A stretch of DNA of 64,000 nucleotides from Achromobacter mucicolens. Lineage in GTDB: Bacteria; Pseudomonadota; Gammaproteobacteria; Burkholderiales; Burkholderiaceae_B. Where the stretch lies: positions 124,001 through 188,000 of the forward strand of contig NZ_CADIJP010000002.1 in assembly GCF_902859725.1 (NCBI RefSeq), given 5' to 3'. This document shows, piece by piece, positions 19,575-28,142 of the stretch. The position numbers were made by a program, and so were the translations under genes. The notes under the pieces were generated by a model. The model saw nothing but the letters and a program-made list of their open reading frames with translations. It was not told the DNA's origin and did no database searches. Every line of letters starts with the position of its first letter. Position 1 is the stretch's first letter.

Positions 19575-19613
19575 GAATAAACCCGCACGCATGAAACCAC
19601 CTTCCAAATAGCC
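19575..19613 (-). promoter_or_regulatory. Upstream block shared by the two DUF4148-type genes (copy A)
   Basis: The minus strand reads TATTTGGAAGG, then GTTTCA and GGGTTTATTC, ending about 105 nt before the start codon. The same order of elements occurs at nearly the same distance upstream of the paralogue. No conventional -35/-10 pair fits; an activator site or an alternative sigma promoter is possible. Confidence 0.5.
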
Positions 19614-19639
19614 AAGAAATCGAAGGGTTTCTAAAAATT

Positions 19640-20125
19640 ACGGATATGCGGAATGCGGATGCCGGAGCCACCCGCTGCCAACCCGCTGCGTTCACTTGCC
19701 ACTACCACGAGATACAGCCACCCGTACTCAGATCCGGCTTCCCGCGGCTTGCCATCCGCGCGCAGCGAGCACCCGAAACCGAACCACATCGCGTAAGCGC
19801 TGCGAGGCCGCCCGCGCGGCCGACGCAGCGCGGGCCGGCAAGATCTTCCGAACCACCAAAACCGCGAAAAAAACGCCAAGCAAACCACCCGCCCCGAGGC
19901 CCGTCGTGTTCTCCACGGCGCGAGCCCGGTGTGGCTGCGGCGCCCGGTGCGTGGGGCGTCGATAAGCCCAACGGAATCCGAAGGAATCGCCGTAGGCGAT
20001 GACGAGGATGAGGCAGGGGAAGTCCGGAGCGAAGGCTCCGGACCGCAATCGTGGCCCCACGCGCCGGGCGCCGTGGCCGCGCCGGGCGCCACAAGAACCC
20101 AGATCCTCGCCAGGCATGAACCGCC
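19640..20125. other. Unassigned GC-rich block between the DUF4148-type genes
   Basis: About 490 bp with overlapping open frames on both strands, none with a recognisable domain, a good ribosome site or consistent codon preference. Minus-strand frames translate to Arg/Ala/Pro/Gly-rich sequence typical of non-coding GC-rich DNA. Short inverted repeats are present (TCCGGAGCGAAGGCTCCGGA near 20021). I see no gene here; it could be a dispersed intergenic repeat or a decayed insertion. Confidence 0.5.
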
Positions 20126-20161
20126 AAAGAAAAAGAGACCGTGACGCATCGCCACGGCCTC
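20126..20161 (-). terminator. Terminator of the three-repeat DUF4148-type gene
   Basis: The minus strand forms a stem of about 12 bp (GAGGCCGTGGCG with CGTCACGGTCTC, including G-U pairs, three-base loop) followed by TTTTTCTTT. It lies about 260 nt after the stop codon at 20421, giving an unusually long 3' untranslated region. Confidence 0.7.
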
Positions 20162-20162
20162 T

Positions 20163-20349
20163 TCGCTACTGCTACTGCAACTACTAATACAGCAACTTCA
20201 AACTTCAACTGCGAACTTCAACTGCGAACTTCAACTGCGAACTTCAACTGCTGACTGCAACTACATCACAGCAACTTCAACTACAACTGCTACCTCAACT
20301 GCAACTACTGCAACTTCAACTACAACAACTACTACTGCTACTTCCACCG
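20163..20349. repeat. Low-complexity C-rich/G-poor tract with 13-bp tandem repeats
   Basis: The plus strand consists almost only of A, C and T in words such as CAACTTCAACTAC and ACTACTGCT. Within it GCGAACTTCAACT is repeated in tandem at 20211-20223, 20224-20236 and 20237-20249, with a partial copy before. The tract falls in the 3' untranslated region of the three-repeat gene, whose mRNA is therefore nearly free of C here; on the plus strand it resembles a Rho-utilisation site. Confidence 0.8.
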
Positions 20350-20420
20350 CCGCTGTGTGCCGAAAATACCGGCCTCAGGCCATGATGCCACCCGAGGCCG
20401 GCCGGGCTACAGCAAGCAGC

Positions 20421-20810
20421 TCACCGGCTGATCGGCGGGTATTCGAGCTCGCCGAACGTGTATTGACCGCTGGCCTTCGCTTGCGCCAGTTCCTGCTGGA
20501 CATCGGCACGCGACTTCGCGGCGCCCGTGGCGGCGACGACCGGCGGGTACTGCAATTCGCCGAACGTGTATTGGCCGCTGACCTTGGCTTGTTGCAGCTG
20601 GGCTTGCACTTCCTGCGAGCTCAGGCTGGTCTTTTGGGGCAGGGCGGGCGGATAGTCCAGCTCGCCGAAGGTGTACTGGCCGCTGACTTTCGCTTCATGC
20701 AGTTCAGTCGCCACCTGGGCGCTGCTCTTTGCTTGCTCGACGCCGGCGGCTTGTGCGCCGACACCGGCCAGGGCCAGGGATAGGAAAAGGGTAGTGGCTA
20801 GGGTTTTCAT
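20421..20810 (-). CDS. DUF4148-type small exported protein, three-repeat form
   Basis: 129 residues. Signal peptide MKTLATTLFLSLALAGVGAQA, then three copies of the unit of about 37 residues ending GQYTFGELDYPP, GQYTFGELQYPP and GQYTFGELEYPP. It is a paralogue of the gene at 19190 with one more repeat. I start at the ATG at 20810, with GGAGG 9 nt upstream on the minus strand; the in-frame ATG at 20906 would place 32 basic residues before the signal peptide. Its long 3' region carries the low-complexity tract. Function unknown; the periplasm is the likely location. Confidence 0.85.
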   Translation of the reverse strand: MKTLATTLFLSLALAGVGAQAAGVEQAKSSAQVATELHEAKVSGQYTFGELDYPPALPQKTSLSSQEVQAQLQQAKVSGQYTFGELQYPPVVAATGAAKSRADVQQELAQAKASGQYTFGELEYPPISR

Positions 20811-20913
20811 ATTGAGACCTCCAATTCGTCGTAAATGGGGACCGAATCCGGCGGCGCTCCGTCGTGTTCGTTTGCTGTTCCCGATGAACTGAATTGTCCT
20901 CGTCATCCTACCT

Positions 20914-20955
20914 GGGATAAACCCTTATTCCTTGAAAACATCTTTCCAAATAACC
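20914..20955 (-). promoter_or_regulatory. Upstream block shared by the two DUF4148-type genes (copy B)
   Basis: The minus strand reads TTATTTGGAAAG, then GTTTTCA and GGGTTTATCC, ending about 106 nt before the ATG at 20810. It matches copy A at 19575-19613 in order and distance to the gene, while most sequence between block and gene differs. Confidence 0.5.
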
Positions 20956-21049
20956 GAGTAATAGATGCAGGGCTACGGATTATCCCCATCAATGGAATGG
21001 TTGAATCCGTTTCCCGCCTGCCCGCTCCACCGGAACAGATCGACTATGC

Positions 21050-21078
21050 AAAAAAAACCCCTGCCGAAGCAGGGGCTT
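21050..21078 (-). terminator. Terminator after the M16 peptidase gene
   Basis: The minus strand reads GCCCCTGC-TTCG-GCAGGGG followed by eight Ts. It ends the M16 peptidase transcript 17 nt after the stop codon. Confidence 0.88.
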
Positions 21079-21094
21079 TCCATGCGGCAATGCG

Positions 21095-23842
21095 TCAGGG
21101 CTTCTTGAAGTCACCCGCCAGCGCCGTGCTGAATCCGTCCGGACGCACGTACTTGCGCAGCGCGGCGTTCACCGCCTCTGGCGTCAAGGCCGAGATCTTC
21201 TTGTCCATCTCGGCTGACCACGCAAACGTGCGACCGCGCTCCAGATAGTCCAGCCAGGTGCTGGCCAACACATCGTCCTGCGCGCGCGCCAAATTGCGGT
21301 AGTTCAGCAGCGCCGTGATGCCCTCCGAGATTTCCTTGTCCGAGAAGCCATCCTTCAGGACCCGCGCCAGTTCCTCATTGATTGCCTTTTCGAGGCGCTC
21401 GCGATTCTGCGGTGCGTAGATCGCATAGATGCTCCAGCTTGCGGCAGGTTCGAACGACGATACCGACAGCGAGCTGCGCACGTTGTACGACAGACCTTCG
21501 GTCTCGCGCACCCGGTTCCACAGCCGAGACGTTTCCGACGCGCCGAACAGATAGTTGGCCAGATACAGCGCCGCATAATCCGCGTCCGTGTCCTGCAGCT
21601 TCAGCGGCATGCGCGACAGATAGAACGCGTTGGCCTTGTCCGGCGTATTGATGTCGAACTGCTTGGCCGGCACGTCGCGATACGGGTTCGGCACGCGGGT
21701 ATAGGCCGGCGCCTTCTTCCAGCCGGCAAGTCCCGCGCGCAGCGATTTTTCCACCGCTTCCGGCTCGAAATCGCCCACCGCCGAGAACTCGATGTCGCCC
21801 GCGCCGTAGAACGTCGCGTGGAACTTGGCCAGCGCCTCTCGATTCAGCGCGCGCACGCTGGCCAGCGACTCTTCGAACGTCGGCACGTAACGCAGGTCAT
21901 CGGCAGGCCACGGATTGTCGTGGCGGGCCAGCGTACGGCCGGCCAGGGCCGACGGCTCCGTCATCGCGTTCTGGATCGAGGTCTCGAGCTGACGCTGGTA
22001 TTCCTCGACTTGTTCCTTCGGGAAGCTGGCGTTGCGGATGATCTCCAGCGCCAGCGCCGTCAGCTCGGGCAGATTTTCGCCCTTGGTCGACATCGCTACC
22101 TTCAGCGTCGTGCCGCCGCCGCTAAAGCCCAGCTCGGCCTGCAGCTTGTCCAGGCGGTCCTGGATGTCCTGGCGCGTCAGCTTGTCCGTGCCGCGCAGCA
22201 GCAGGTCGGCGGCTGCGCTGGAATTCACGCGTTGGCCCAGCAGGTCCTTTTCGTTGCCGAATTGAATCAGCATCTGCGCCTGCACGCGGCTGCCGCGCGT
22301 GGCCTTGGGCAACAGCGCCAGTTTCACCGGCCCATTGGGCAGGTCAAGCGTCGTGCGCTTCGTCAGCTTGTCGATGTTGGCTGGCGAGGGATCGAACGCC
22401 GAGGCGGCCTTGAAGTCCGGGTCGCCCTTGTAGTCCTTGAACACCGCCGTGAGGTCCACGCGCTGCGTCTGCGGCGCGCGCACCGGCTTTTCGGTCGGGA
22501 TGTAGCGGCCTTCGATGCGATTGCTCTGCACCAGATAGGTCGTCGCGGCCTTTTGCACTTCGGCCAGCGTGGCCTGGCGCGCGCGGTCGCGCTGCAGGAA
22601 AAAGAGACGCCAGTCGCCCGCGGCGATCGCTTCGGACAGCGCCACGCCCACTTGTTCGGGGTCGCTGTAGGTCTGTTCCCACGAAGTCAGCCACTTGCTG
22701 CGCGCGCGGTCCAGCTCCTGCTGCGTGAACGGCTTTTTGTCGAGCGACTCCAGCGTACCCGTCAGCGCCGTCATGGCCGCGTCCAGGTCCTTGCCCGGCG
22801 TCAGTTGCGCGGCGAACATCGCCAGTCCCGGATCCAGATTTTCCATCGTGAAACCGAACACGCCCGAGGCCAGCTTGGTCGGAACCAGGGCATGGTACAG
22901 ACGGCCCGACGGCGTGTCGGCCAGGATCGTGGTGGCCAGGTCGAACGGCACGAAGTCCGCGCTGGCGCCGGCGGGGATGTGATACATCGCCGCGACCAGC
23001 GGCGTGCCGCCCGTGCGGCGCAGCGTCACCGACCGCTCGCCGTCCTGCGCCGGCTCCACCGTGTATTCCGGCGGCAGCTTGCGGTCGGGCTTGGGCAGCT
23101 TGCCCAGCGTGGCCTCGATGTCCGCCAGCGTCGTCTGCGGGTCGAACTTGCCCGCCACGATCAGCACGGCGTTATCGGGCTGGTAGTACTCGTGGTAGAA
23201 GGCGCGCAGCTGCGCGATGTCCACGTTTTCAACGTCCGAGCGGGCGCCGATCGTGTTCTTGCCGTAGCTGTGCCACTGGTAGGCCGCCGACTGCATCTTC
23301 TGCATCAGGATGCGGAAAGGATTGTTCTCGCCGCTTTCCATTTCATTGCGGACCACGGTCATTTCCGAGTCCAGGTCTTCCTTTGCGATCAGCGAATTGA
23401 CCATCGCATCGGCCTGCCAGCCGAGATACCACTTCAGCGTCTCGGGGTTGGCCGCGAAGCTGGCGAAATAATTGGTGCGGTCGCTGGAAGTCGACCCGTT
23501 GGCCTGCAGGCCGCGGCGCGAGAACTCGCCCATCGCGTTGCGCGTGGTGGACGTGCCCTTGAACAGCATGTGCTCCAAGAGGTGCGCCATGCCGGTCTGG
23601 CCGTAGTTTTCGTTGCGCGAGCCCACCAGGTAGGTCATGTTGACCGTGGTGGACGGCTTGGATTCGTCGGGTACCAGGAGCACCCGCAGACCATTGGCCA
23701 GGCGATATTCGGTGATGCCTTCGATCGAGGCGGCCTCCGTGACGCCGGCTGGCAGGCTGGCGGCTCCGGCCTGAAAGGCCAGGAAGGAGGAAAACAGCAG
23801 CACGCCCAGGGGGCGCGGCAGCTTCGACAGGGACAAGCGCAT
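21095..23842 (-). CDS. Periplasmic M16-family zinc metallopeptidase
   Basis: 915 residues, with both halves of the clam-shell M16 fold. A signal peptide (LGVLLFSSFLAFQAGAA) sends it to the periplasm. The inverted zinc motif HLLEH is at H87-E90-H91 with the downstream Glu in the RNEMESGENNP region; the second half has no such motif, as usual for the non-catalytic half. Relatives include the pitrilysin group and PqqL-type peptidases. Substrates are not predictable. It stands alone with its own terminator and is divergent from the GNAT gene. Confidence 0.92.
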   Translation of the reverse strand: MRLSLSKLPRPLGVLLFSSFLAFQAGAASLPAGVTEAASIEGITEYRLANGLRVLLVPDESKPSTTVNMTYLVGSRNENYGQTGMAHLLEHMLFKGTSTTRNAMGEFSRRGLQANGSTSSDRTNYFASFAANPETLKWYLGWQADAMVNSLIAKEDLDSEMTVVRNEMESGENNPFRILMQKMQSAAYQWHSYGKNTIGARSDVENVDIAQLRAFYHEYYQPDNAVLIVAGKFDPQTTLADIEATLGKLPKPDRKLPPEYTVEPAQDGERSVTLRRTGGTPLVAAMYHIPAGASADFVPFDLATTILADTPSGRLYHALVPTKLASGVFGFTMENLDPGLAMFAAQLTPGKDLDAAMTALTGTLESLDKKPFTQQELDRARSKWLTSWEQTYSDPEQVGVALSEAIAAGDWRLFFLQRDRARQATLAEVQKAATTYLVQSNRIEGRYIPTEKPVRAPQTQRVDLTAVFKDYKGDPDFKAASAFDPSPANIDKLTKRTTLDLPNGPVKLALLPKATRGSRVQAQMLIQFGNEKDLLGQRVNSSAAADLLLRGTDKLTRQDIQDRLDKLQAELGFSGGGTTLKVAMSTKGENLPELTALALEIIRNASFPKEQVEEYQRQLETSIQNAMTEPSALAGRTLARHDNPWPADDLRYVPTFEESLASVRALNREALAKFHATFYGAGDIEFSAVGDFEPEAVEKSLRAGLAGWKKAPAYTRVPNPYRDVPAKQFDINTPDKANAFYLSRMPLKLQDTDADYAALYLANYLFGASETSRLWNRVRETEGLSYNVRSSLSVSSFEPAASWSIYAIYAPQNRERLEKAINEELARVLKDGFSDKEISEGITALLNYRNLARAQDDVLASTWLDYLERGRTFAWSAEMDKKISALTPEAVNAALRKYVRPDGFSTALAGDFKKP

Positions 23843-23974
23843 GGCGGATCATTCCTTTGGCATGGCAGAATCCGTTGGAGTGTATACGTTGGCAATGGTT
23901 CAGGCGCTGCGGCGGGCCCCCGGCCAAAGCCGCCGCATCGCTTCAGCGCCAGCCGCAATGCCGAGGAAATCCCT

Positions 23975-24574
23975 ATGTCCCTGACCGTCGAAGTCCAAAC
24001 GCCCCGCCTGGTGCTGCGGCAATGGCGGGCCGCCGATCGCAAGCCCTTTGCGGCCCTGAACGCGGATCCGAAAGTGACGCAGTTCCTGCTGCCGCTCACG
24101 TCACAGGAAAGCGATGCCCTGGCCGACAGGCTGGCTGCGGGCATCGACGAGCACGGTTGGGGCTTCTGGGCGGTGGAAGCGCCCGGCGTGGCGCCCTTCA
24201 TCGGCTTCGTGGGCATCAAGCCGCTGGCGCCTGCCTTGCCTTTTGCGCCCGGCGTGGAAATCGGCTGGCGTCTCGCGCAGTCATTCTGGGGACGGGGCTA
24301 TGCCAGCGAGGCGGCCGGCGCGGCCCTCGGCGTGGGCTTCGAGCAGGTCGCGCTGGACGAGATCGTCGCCTTCACCGCCACGGACAACCAGCGGTCCCGC
24401 GCGGTGATGGACCGCCTGGGCATGTCGGCCGACCCGCAGCCCTTCGACCACCCGGCCGTCCCGCCAGGCCATCCTTTGCGCGCCCATGTGCTGTATCGCA
24501 TCGGGCGGGACGCCTGGCGCCGCCGGCGCGATGCGGGGGGCGCTCCAGACGCTGCGGTGTTTGCGGCGGCATAA
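23975..24574 (+). CDS. GNAT acetyltransferase, RimJ/RimL type
   Basis: 199 residues. It opens with the RimJ/RimL pattern TPRLVLRQWRAAD and has the acetyl-CoA loop SFWGRGYASEAA near residues 108-119 and the DNQRSRAVMDRLGM helix. Such enzymes acetylate amino groups of proteins or small molecules; the target is unknown. The ATG at 23975 has GAGGAAA 7 nt upstream. The C-terminal 25 residues are Arg/Ala-rich and probably disordered. Confidence 0.88.
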   Translation: MSLTVEVQTPRLVLRQWRAADRKPFAALNADPKVTQFLLPLTSQESDALADRLAAGIDEHGWGFWAVEAPGVAPFIGFVGIKPLAPALPFAPGVEIGWRLAQSFWGRGYASEAAGAALGVGFEQVALDEIVAFTATDNQRSRAVMDRLGMSADPQPFDHPAVPPGHPLRAHVLYRIGRDAWRRRRDAGGAPDAAVFAAA

Positions 24575-24821
24575 GCGGCGCGAAGCCGCATCCGGGTTGA
24601 TGCTGCGGTGCGGCAACGCTGATTTCCCTGGGGATTTGAATCGGTTCCGGTCGCGGGTGTAAGCTTTTAAGCACGCATTCGCTGTTGCCGACGGGATGCG
24701 CGACAGCCGTTTTACCGGCTTCCCGTCCAACGCCAGACGCCGCCGCAGCGCGGCGCCGGTGCTTGTCGTTCGCGCCTTCGCCGCCGGCATCCTGCTGGCG
24801 CATTCTACGGAGGAACGACCC

Positions 24822-25202
24822 ATGCTGACCGAGATCGTCACGCGTGCCTTGTCCCAACTGACCGGCAATGCCTTGAACGGCGACGGCATCAAAGGACAGT
24901 TTCAGTACGCTTATGCCAGTGATGACGGCCAATACGTGGCCATATTGACCCATGACATGACCACCTACGTGGTGGACCTGAGTTCCCAGCGGTATTTCGC
25001 GGAGTGCGGCGGATCGCCTCGCGGATTTGCCGGCCATGTGCTTGAAATGGAGGGCGCCACCGCGCGCTCCCATCCGTGGCCCGCCGCGCAAGATTTGTTC
25101 GACCTGGACATGGACGCCGACGAATTGGCATGGCGGCAGTGCCCCGGTTTGCGCCATGCGGGAAACGGCGCGCATCGATCTGTGGAGAGCCGCGCCGCCT
25201 GA
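24822..25202 (+). CDS. Hypothetical protein, 126 residues
   Basis: Not recognised. The ATG at 24822 has a good GGAGG 8 nt upstream, which favours it over a longer open frame starting at 24696. The protein has no signal peptide or membrane helix; the middle (GQFQYAYASDDGQYVAILTHD, quoted by its first and last residues) looks beta-rich. A strong terminator follows within 30 bp, so it is a monocistronic unit. The 247 bp upstream hold no gene or clear promoter that I can see. Confidence 0.7.
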   Translation: MLTEIVTRALSQLTGNALNGDGIKGQFQYAYASDDGQYVAILTHDMTTYVVDLSSQRYFAECGGSPRGFAGHVLEMEGATARSHPWPAAQDLFDLDMDADELAWRQCPGLRHAGNGAHRSVESRAA

Positions 25203-25230
25203 GAGTGGCCAGAAGCGGCAACGTTTCACT

Positions 25231-25258
25231 GAACCGGCGTCATCGCCGGTTTTTTTTC
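25231..25258 (+). terminator. Rho-independent terminator
   Basis: AACCGGCG-TCAT-CGCCGGTT followed by seven Ts. It ends the transcript of the hypothetical gene at 24822. Confidence 0.88.
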
Positions 25259-25317
25259 GCCCCGTGCCCTGTTCACGCCGGTAGGCGGCGCGCGGCCCGG
25301 TCGCTAAAATCCTGGCC

Positions 25318-25875
25318 ATGACGACGCCCGCCGAACTCCGCGCCCCGCAAGGCTCCACCCTGGTCCAGTGCTCGCACGCGCGCCACGCCGACCAGATCCT
25401 GGCCATTTTCAATGACGCCATCGCGAACTCCACCGCGCTGTACGACTACAAGCCGCGGCCGCGCGAGGCCATGCAGGGCTGGTTCCAGGCCAAGGAGCAG
25501 GGCGGTTTTCCGGTCTTGGGACTGGAAAACGAAGACGGCGAATTGATGGCGTTCGCGAGCTACGGCACGTTCCGCGCGTTTCCGGCGTTCAAGTATTCGG
25601 TCGAGCATTCCGTCTACGTGGACGGACGTTTTCGCGGACGCGGCCTGGGCGAGGCGATGATGGGCCTCCTGATAGAACGGGCGCGCGCCGACGGCGTGCA
25701 CGTCATGGTCGGCGGCATCGATGCTTCCAATCAGGGCAGCATCCGCCTGCATGAAAAGCTGGGGTTCGTGCATGCCGGCACCATCCGCGAGGCCGGCTTC
25801 AAATTCGGCCGCTGGCTCGACCTGGCCTTTTATCAGCTGACGCTGAACACGCCGGCAAACCCGGTCGACGGCTAA
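25318..25875 (+). CDS. GNAT N-acetyltransferase, phosphinothricin/methionine-sulfoximine type
   Basis: 185 residues. It resembles the Pat/Bar/MnaT group: IFNDAIANSTALYDYKPRP near residues 30-48, YSVEHSVYVDGRFRGRGLG with the acetyl-CoA loop, and GGIDASNQGSIRLHEKLGF. Relatives acetylate methionine sulfone or sulfoximine and phosphinothricin-like amino acids. The physiological substrate here is not determined. It is convergent with the VWA gene, 12 bp apart. Confidence 0.88.
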   Translation: MTTPAELRAPQGSTLVQCSHARHADQILAIFNDAIANSTALYDYKPRPREAMQGWFQAKEQGGFPVLGLENEDGELMAFASYGTFRAFPAFKYSVEHSVYVDGRFRGRGLGEAMMGLLIERARADGVHVMVGGIDASNQGSIRLHEKLGFVHAGTIREAGFKFGRWLDLAFYQLTLNTPANPVDG

Positions 25876-25887
25876 CGCCCGCGGCCT

Positions 25888-27060
25888 CTACTTCGACAGC
25901 ATCCGCATCGCCTGCTCCAGCCCGGCGACGGTCACGGGATACATGCGGTCCTGCATGATGTCGCGCATCAACGCAATGGACTGGCGGTACTGCCAGGAAG
26001 CCGTGGGCTCGGGGTTCAGCCACACCGACTTGGGCCAGGCGTCCAGCAGCCGGCGCATCCATTCTGCGCCGGGCTCCTTGTTGTAGTGTTCGACAGAGCC
26101 CCCGGGCTGCAGGATCTCGTAGGGACTCATGGTGGCGTCGCCGACGATGATCAGGCGCCAGTCCGGGTTGTACTTGCGCAGCACGTCCCAGGTGTCGAAG
26201 CGCTCGTTCTGGCGCCGGCGGTTGCTCTGCCACAGGCTTTCGTACGGGCAGTTGTGGAAGTAATAGACCTCGAGGTTGCGGAACTCGCTGCGGGCCGCCG
26301 AGAACAGTTCCTCGACGCGGCCGATGTGGTCGTCCATGCTGCCGCCCACGTCCAGCAGCATCAGCACTTTTACCGTGTTGTGGCGTTCCGGAACCATGCG
26401 CAGGTCCAGATGGCCGGCGTTGCGCGCGGTGCTGGCGATGGTGTCGTCCAGGTCCAGTTCCAGATCGGCGCCTTGGCGCGCGAAGCGGCGCAGGCGGCGC
26501 AGCGCCACCTTGAAGTTGCGCGTGCCCAGCTCGACCTGGTCGTCGTAGTCCTTGAACTGGCGCATGTCCCAGACTTTGACCGCCGTGCGGTTGCCGGCCG
26601 ATGCGCCGCCCACGCGGATGCCTTCGGGGTGATAGCCGCCGTTGCCGAAGGGCGACGTGCCGCCGGTGCCGATCCATTTGCTGCCGCCTGCGTGGCGCTC
26701 CTTCTGCTCATCCATGCGCTCCTTGAAGAGCTCCATGAGCTTGTCCCAGCCGTGCTTTTCGATGGCGGCCTTTTCTTCGGGCGACAGGCTTTTTTCGAAC
26801 TGCTTGATGAGCCAGTCGAGCGGGATCTCCTTGCCTGCGGGCAACGCGGCCTCGATGCCGCGGTAGTACGCGCCAAACGCCTTGTCGTAGCGGTCGTAGA
26901 GCGATTCGTCCTTGACCAGCGTGGCGCGCGCCAGGAAGTAGAACTCGTCCAGCGTGGGCGACATCAGGTCCTGGCGCAAGGCGTCCACCAGCGTCAGGTA
27001 TTCCTTGACCGAGACCGGCAGCTTGTGCGCCCGGAGGTGATAGAAGAAGTCGATCAGCAT
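25888..27060 (-). CDS. VWA-domain protein, CoxE-like
   Basis: 390 residues. The C-terminal half carries a von Willebrand A domain with the metal site LMLLDVGGSMDDH, where the usual DxSxS is D-x-G-x-S, and a conserved TWDVLRKYNPDWRLIIVGDATM segment. The N-terminal half is helical and charged. It is encoded 25 bp downstream of a MoxR-type ATPase. MoxR/VWA pairs act together as chaperone-like systems that insert metals or assemble enzyme complexes; the client here is unknown. No signal peptide. Confidence 0.9.
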   Translation of the reverse strand: MLIDFFYHLRAHKLPVSVKEYLTLVDALRQDLMSPTLDEFYFLARATLVKDESLYDRYDKAFGAYYRGIEAALPAGKEIPLDWLIKQFEKSLSPEEKAAIEKHGWDKLMELFKERMDEQKERHAGGSKWIGTGGTSPFGNGGYHPEGIRVGGASAGNRTAVKVWDMRQFKDYDDQVELGTRNFKVALRRLRRFARQGADLELDLDDTIASTARNAGHLDLRMVPERHNTVKVLMLLDVGGSMDDHIGRVEELFSAARSEFRNLEVYYFHNCPYESLWQSNRRRQNERFDTWDVLRKYNPDWRLIIVGDATMSPYEILQPGGSVEHYNKEPGAEWMRRLLDAWPKSVWLNPEPTASWQYRQSIALMRDIMQDRMYPVTVAGLEQAMRMLSK

Positions 27061-27085
27061 GTGCGTGCCGCCCTTGGATGCGGGA

Positions 27086-27967
27086 TCAGCGGCGCTGGCC
27101 GCCGCGCGTCATGGCCGCCAGGCGTTCAAGAAGATGCACGTCCTGCTCGTTCTTGAGCAGCGCGCCGGCCATCAGCGGCACGGCGGTGGCGGTGTGCGCG
27201 TCGATCTGCGCGGCCGAGACGTCCTCGGCCAGCAGCAGGCGCAGCCAATCCAGCAGTTCAGATGTGGACGGCTTTTTCTTCAGGCCGGGCGCATCGCGCA
27301 GCGCGAAGAACGTGTCCAGCGCGGCGCGCAGCACGTCCTGCTTCAGATCCGGATAGTGGACAGCCACGATGTCGCGCATCGTGTCGCGATCGGGAAAGCG
27401 GATGTAATGAAAGAAGCAGCGGCGCAGGAACGCGTCGGGCAGGTCCTTTTCATTGTTGGACGTGATGATGACGAGCGGACGGTGGCGCGCGGAGATGGTC
27501 TCGCGCGTCTCGTACACATGGAACTCCATGCGGTCCAGTTCGCGCAACAGGTCATTGGGGAACTCGATGTCGGCCTTGTCGATCTCGTCGATCAGCAGCA
27601 CCACCGGCTCGTGCGACTGGAACGCCTGCCACAGCGTGCCCTGCACGATGTAGTTGCGGATATCGCGGACTTTCTCGTCGCCCAGCTGCGAATCGCGCAG
27701 CCGCGAGACGGCGTCGTATTCATACAGGCCCTGGTGCGCCTTGGTGGTGGACTTGATGTGCCACTGCAGCAGCGGCCGTCCCAGCGCGCGGGCCACTTCC
27801 TCGGCCAGCATCGTCTTGCCGGTGCCGGGTTCGCCCTTGATGAGAAGCGGGCGCTGCAGGGTGAGGGCGGCGTTCACGGCGAGCTTGAGATCGTCGGTGG
27901 CGACGTAGCTGTCGGTGCCATCGAAGCGGACTGGCTTGGCGGAGGAGGCGGTCTGGGCTGCGGGCAT
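27086..27967 (-). CDS. MoxR-family AAA+ ATPase
   Basis: 293 residues. Walker A GEPGTGKT is at residues 45-52, Walker B VVLLIDEIDKAD and sensor 1 IITSNNEKDLPDAFLRRC follow in order. This is the CoxD-like branch of MoxR proteins, cytoplasmic ATPases that work with VWA partners. Gene order MoxR then VWA on the minus strand with a 25-bp gap indicates an operon. The divergent spacer (28 kb) leads to two small cytochromes c, which are possible but unproven clients. Confidence 0.93.
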   Translation of the reverse strand: MPAAQTASSAKPVRFDGTDSYVATDDLKLAVNAALTLQRPLLIKGEPGTGKTMLAEEVARALGRPLLQWHIKSTTKAHQGLYEYDAVSRLRDSQLGDEKVRDIRNYIVQGTLWQAFQSHEPVVLLIDEIDKADIEFPNDLLRELDRMEFHVYETRETISARHRPLVIITSNNEKDLPDAFLRRCFFHYIRFPDRDTMRDIVAVHYPDLKQDVLRAALDTFFALRDAPGLKKKPSTSELLDWLRLLLAEDVSAAQIDAHTATAVPLMAGALLKNEQDVHLLERLAAMTRGGQRR

Positions 27968-28142
27968 GATCTGATGGCTTCTGTGGTTTGATTGGGATCA
28001 ACACTAACGCAAGGTATTAATCCTGAGCAATTATCGTACAATCAGGCGGTTTTGCTTTGGGTTCCACCCGCAACGTGTTTGCAGAGGGCCTTTTCGTGTG
28101 AGCAGGCCCTAGTCCTTAGCCATACCAAGAAGAGTCATTCCA

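Noticed and set aside
20163-20349. CRISPR array as explanation for the short repeats
   Set aside because: The repeats are directly tandem 13-mers without unique spacers and no cas gene is near.
21818-23974. Plus-strand frame joined to the GNAT gene
   Set aside because: It is antisense to the M16 peptidase gene; the acetyltransferase starts at the ATG at 23975 with GAGGAAA upstream.
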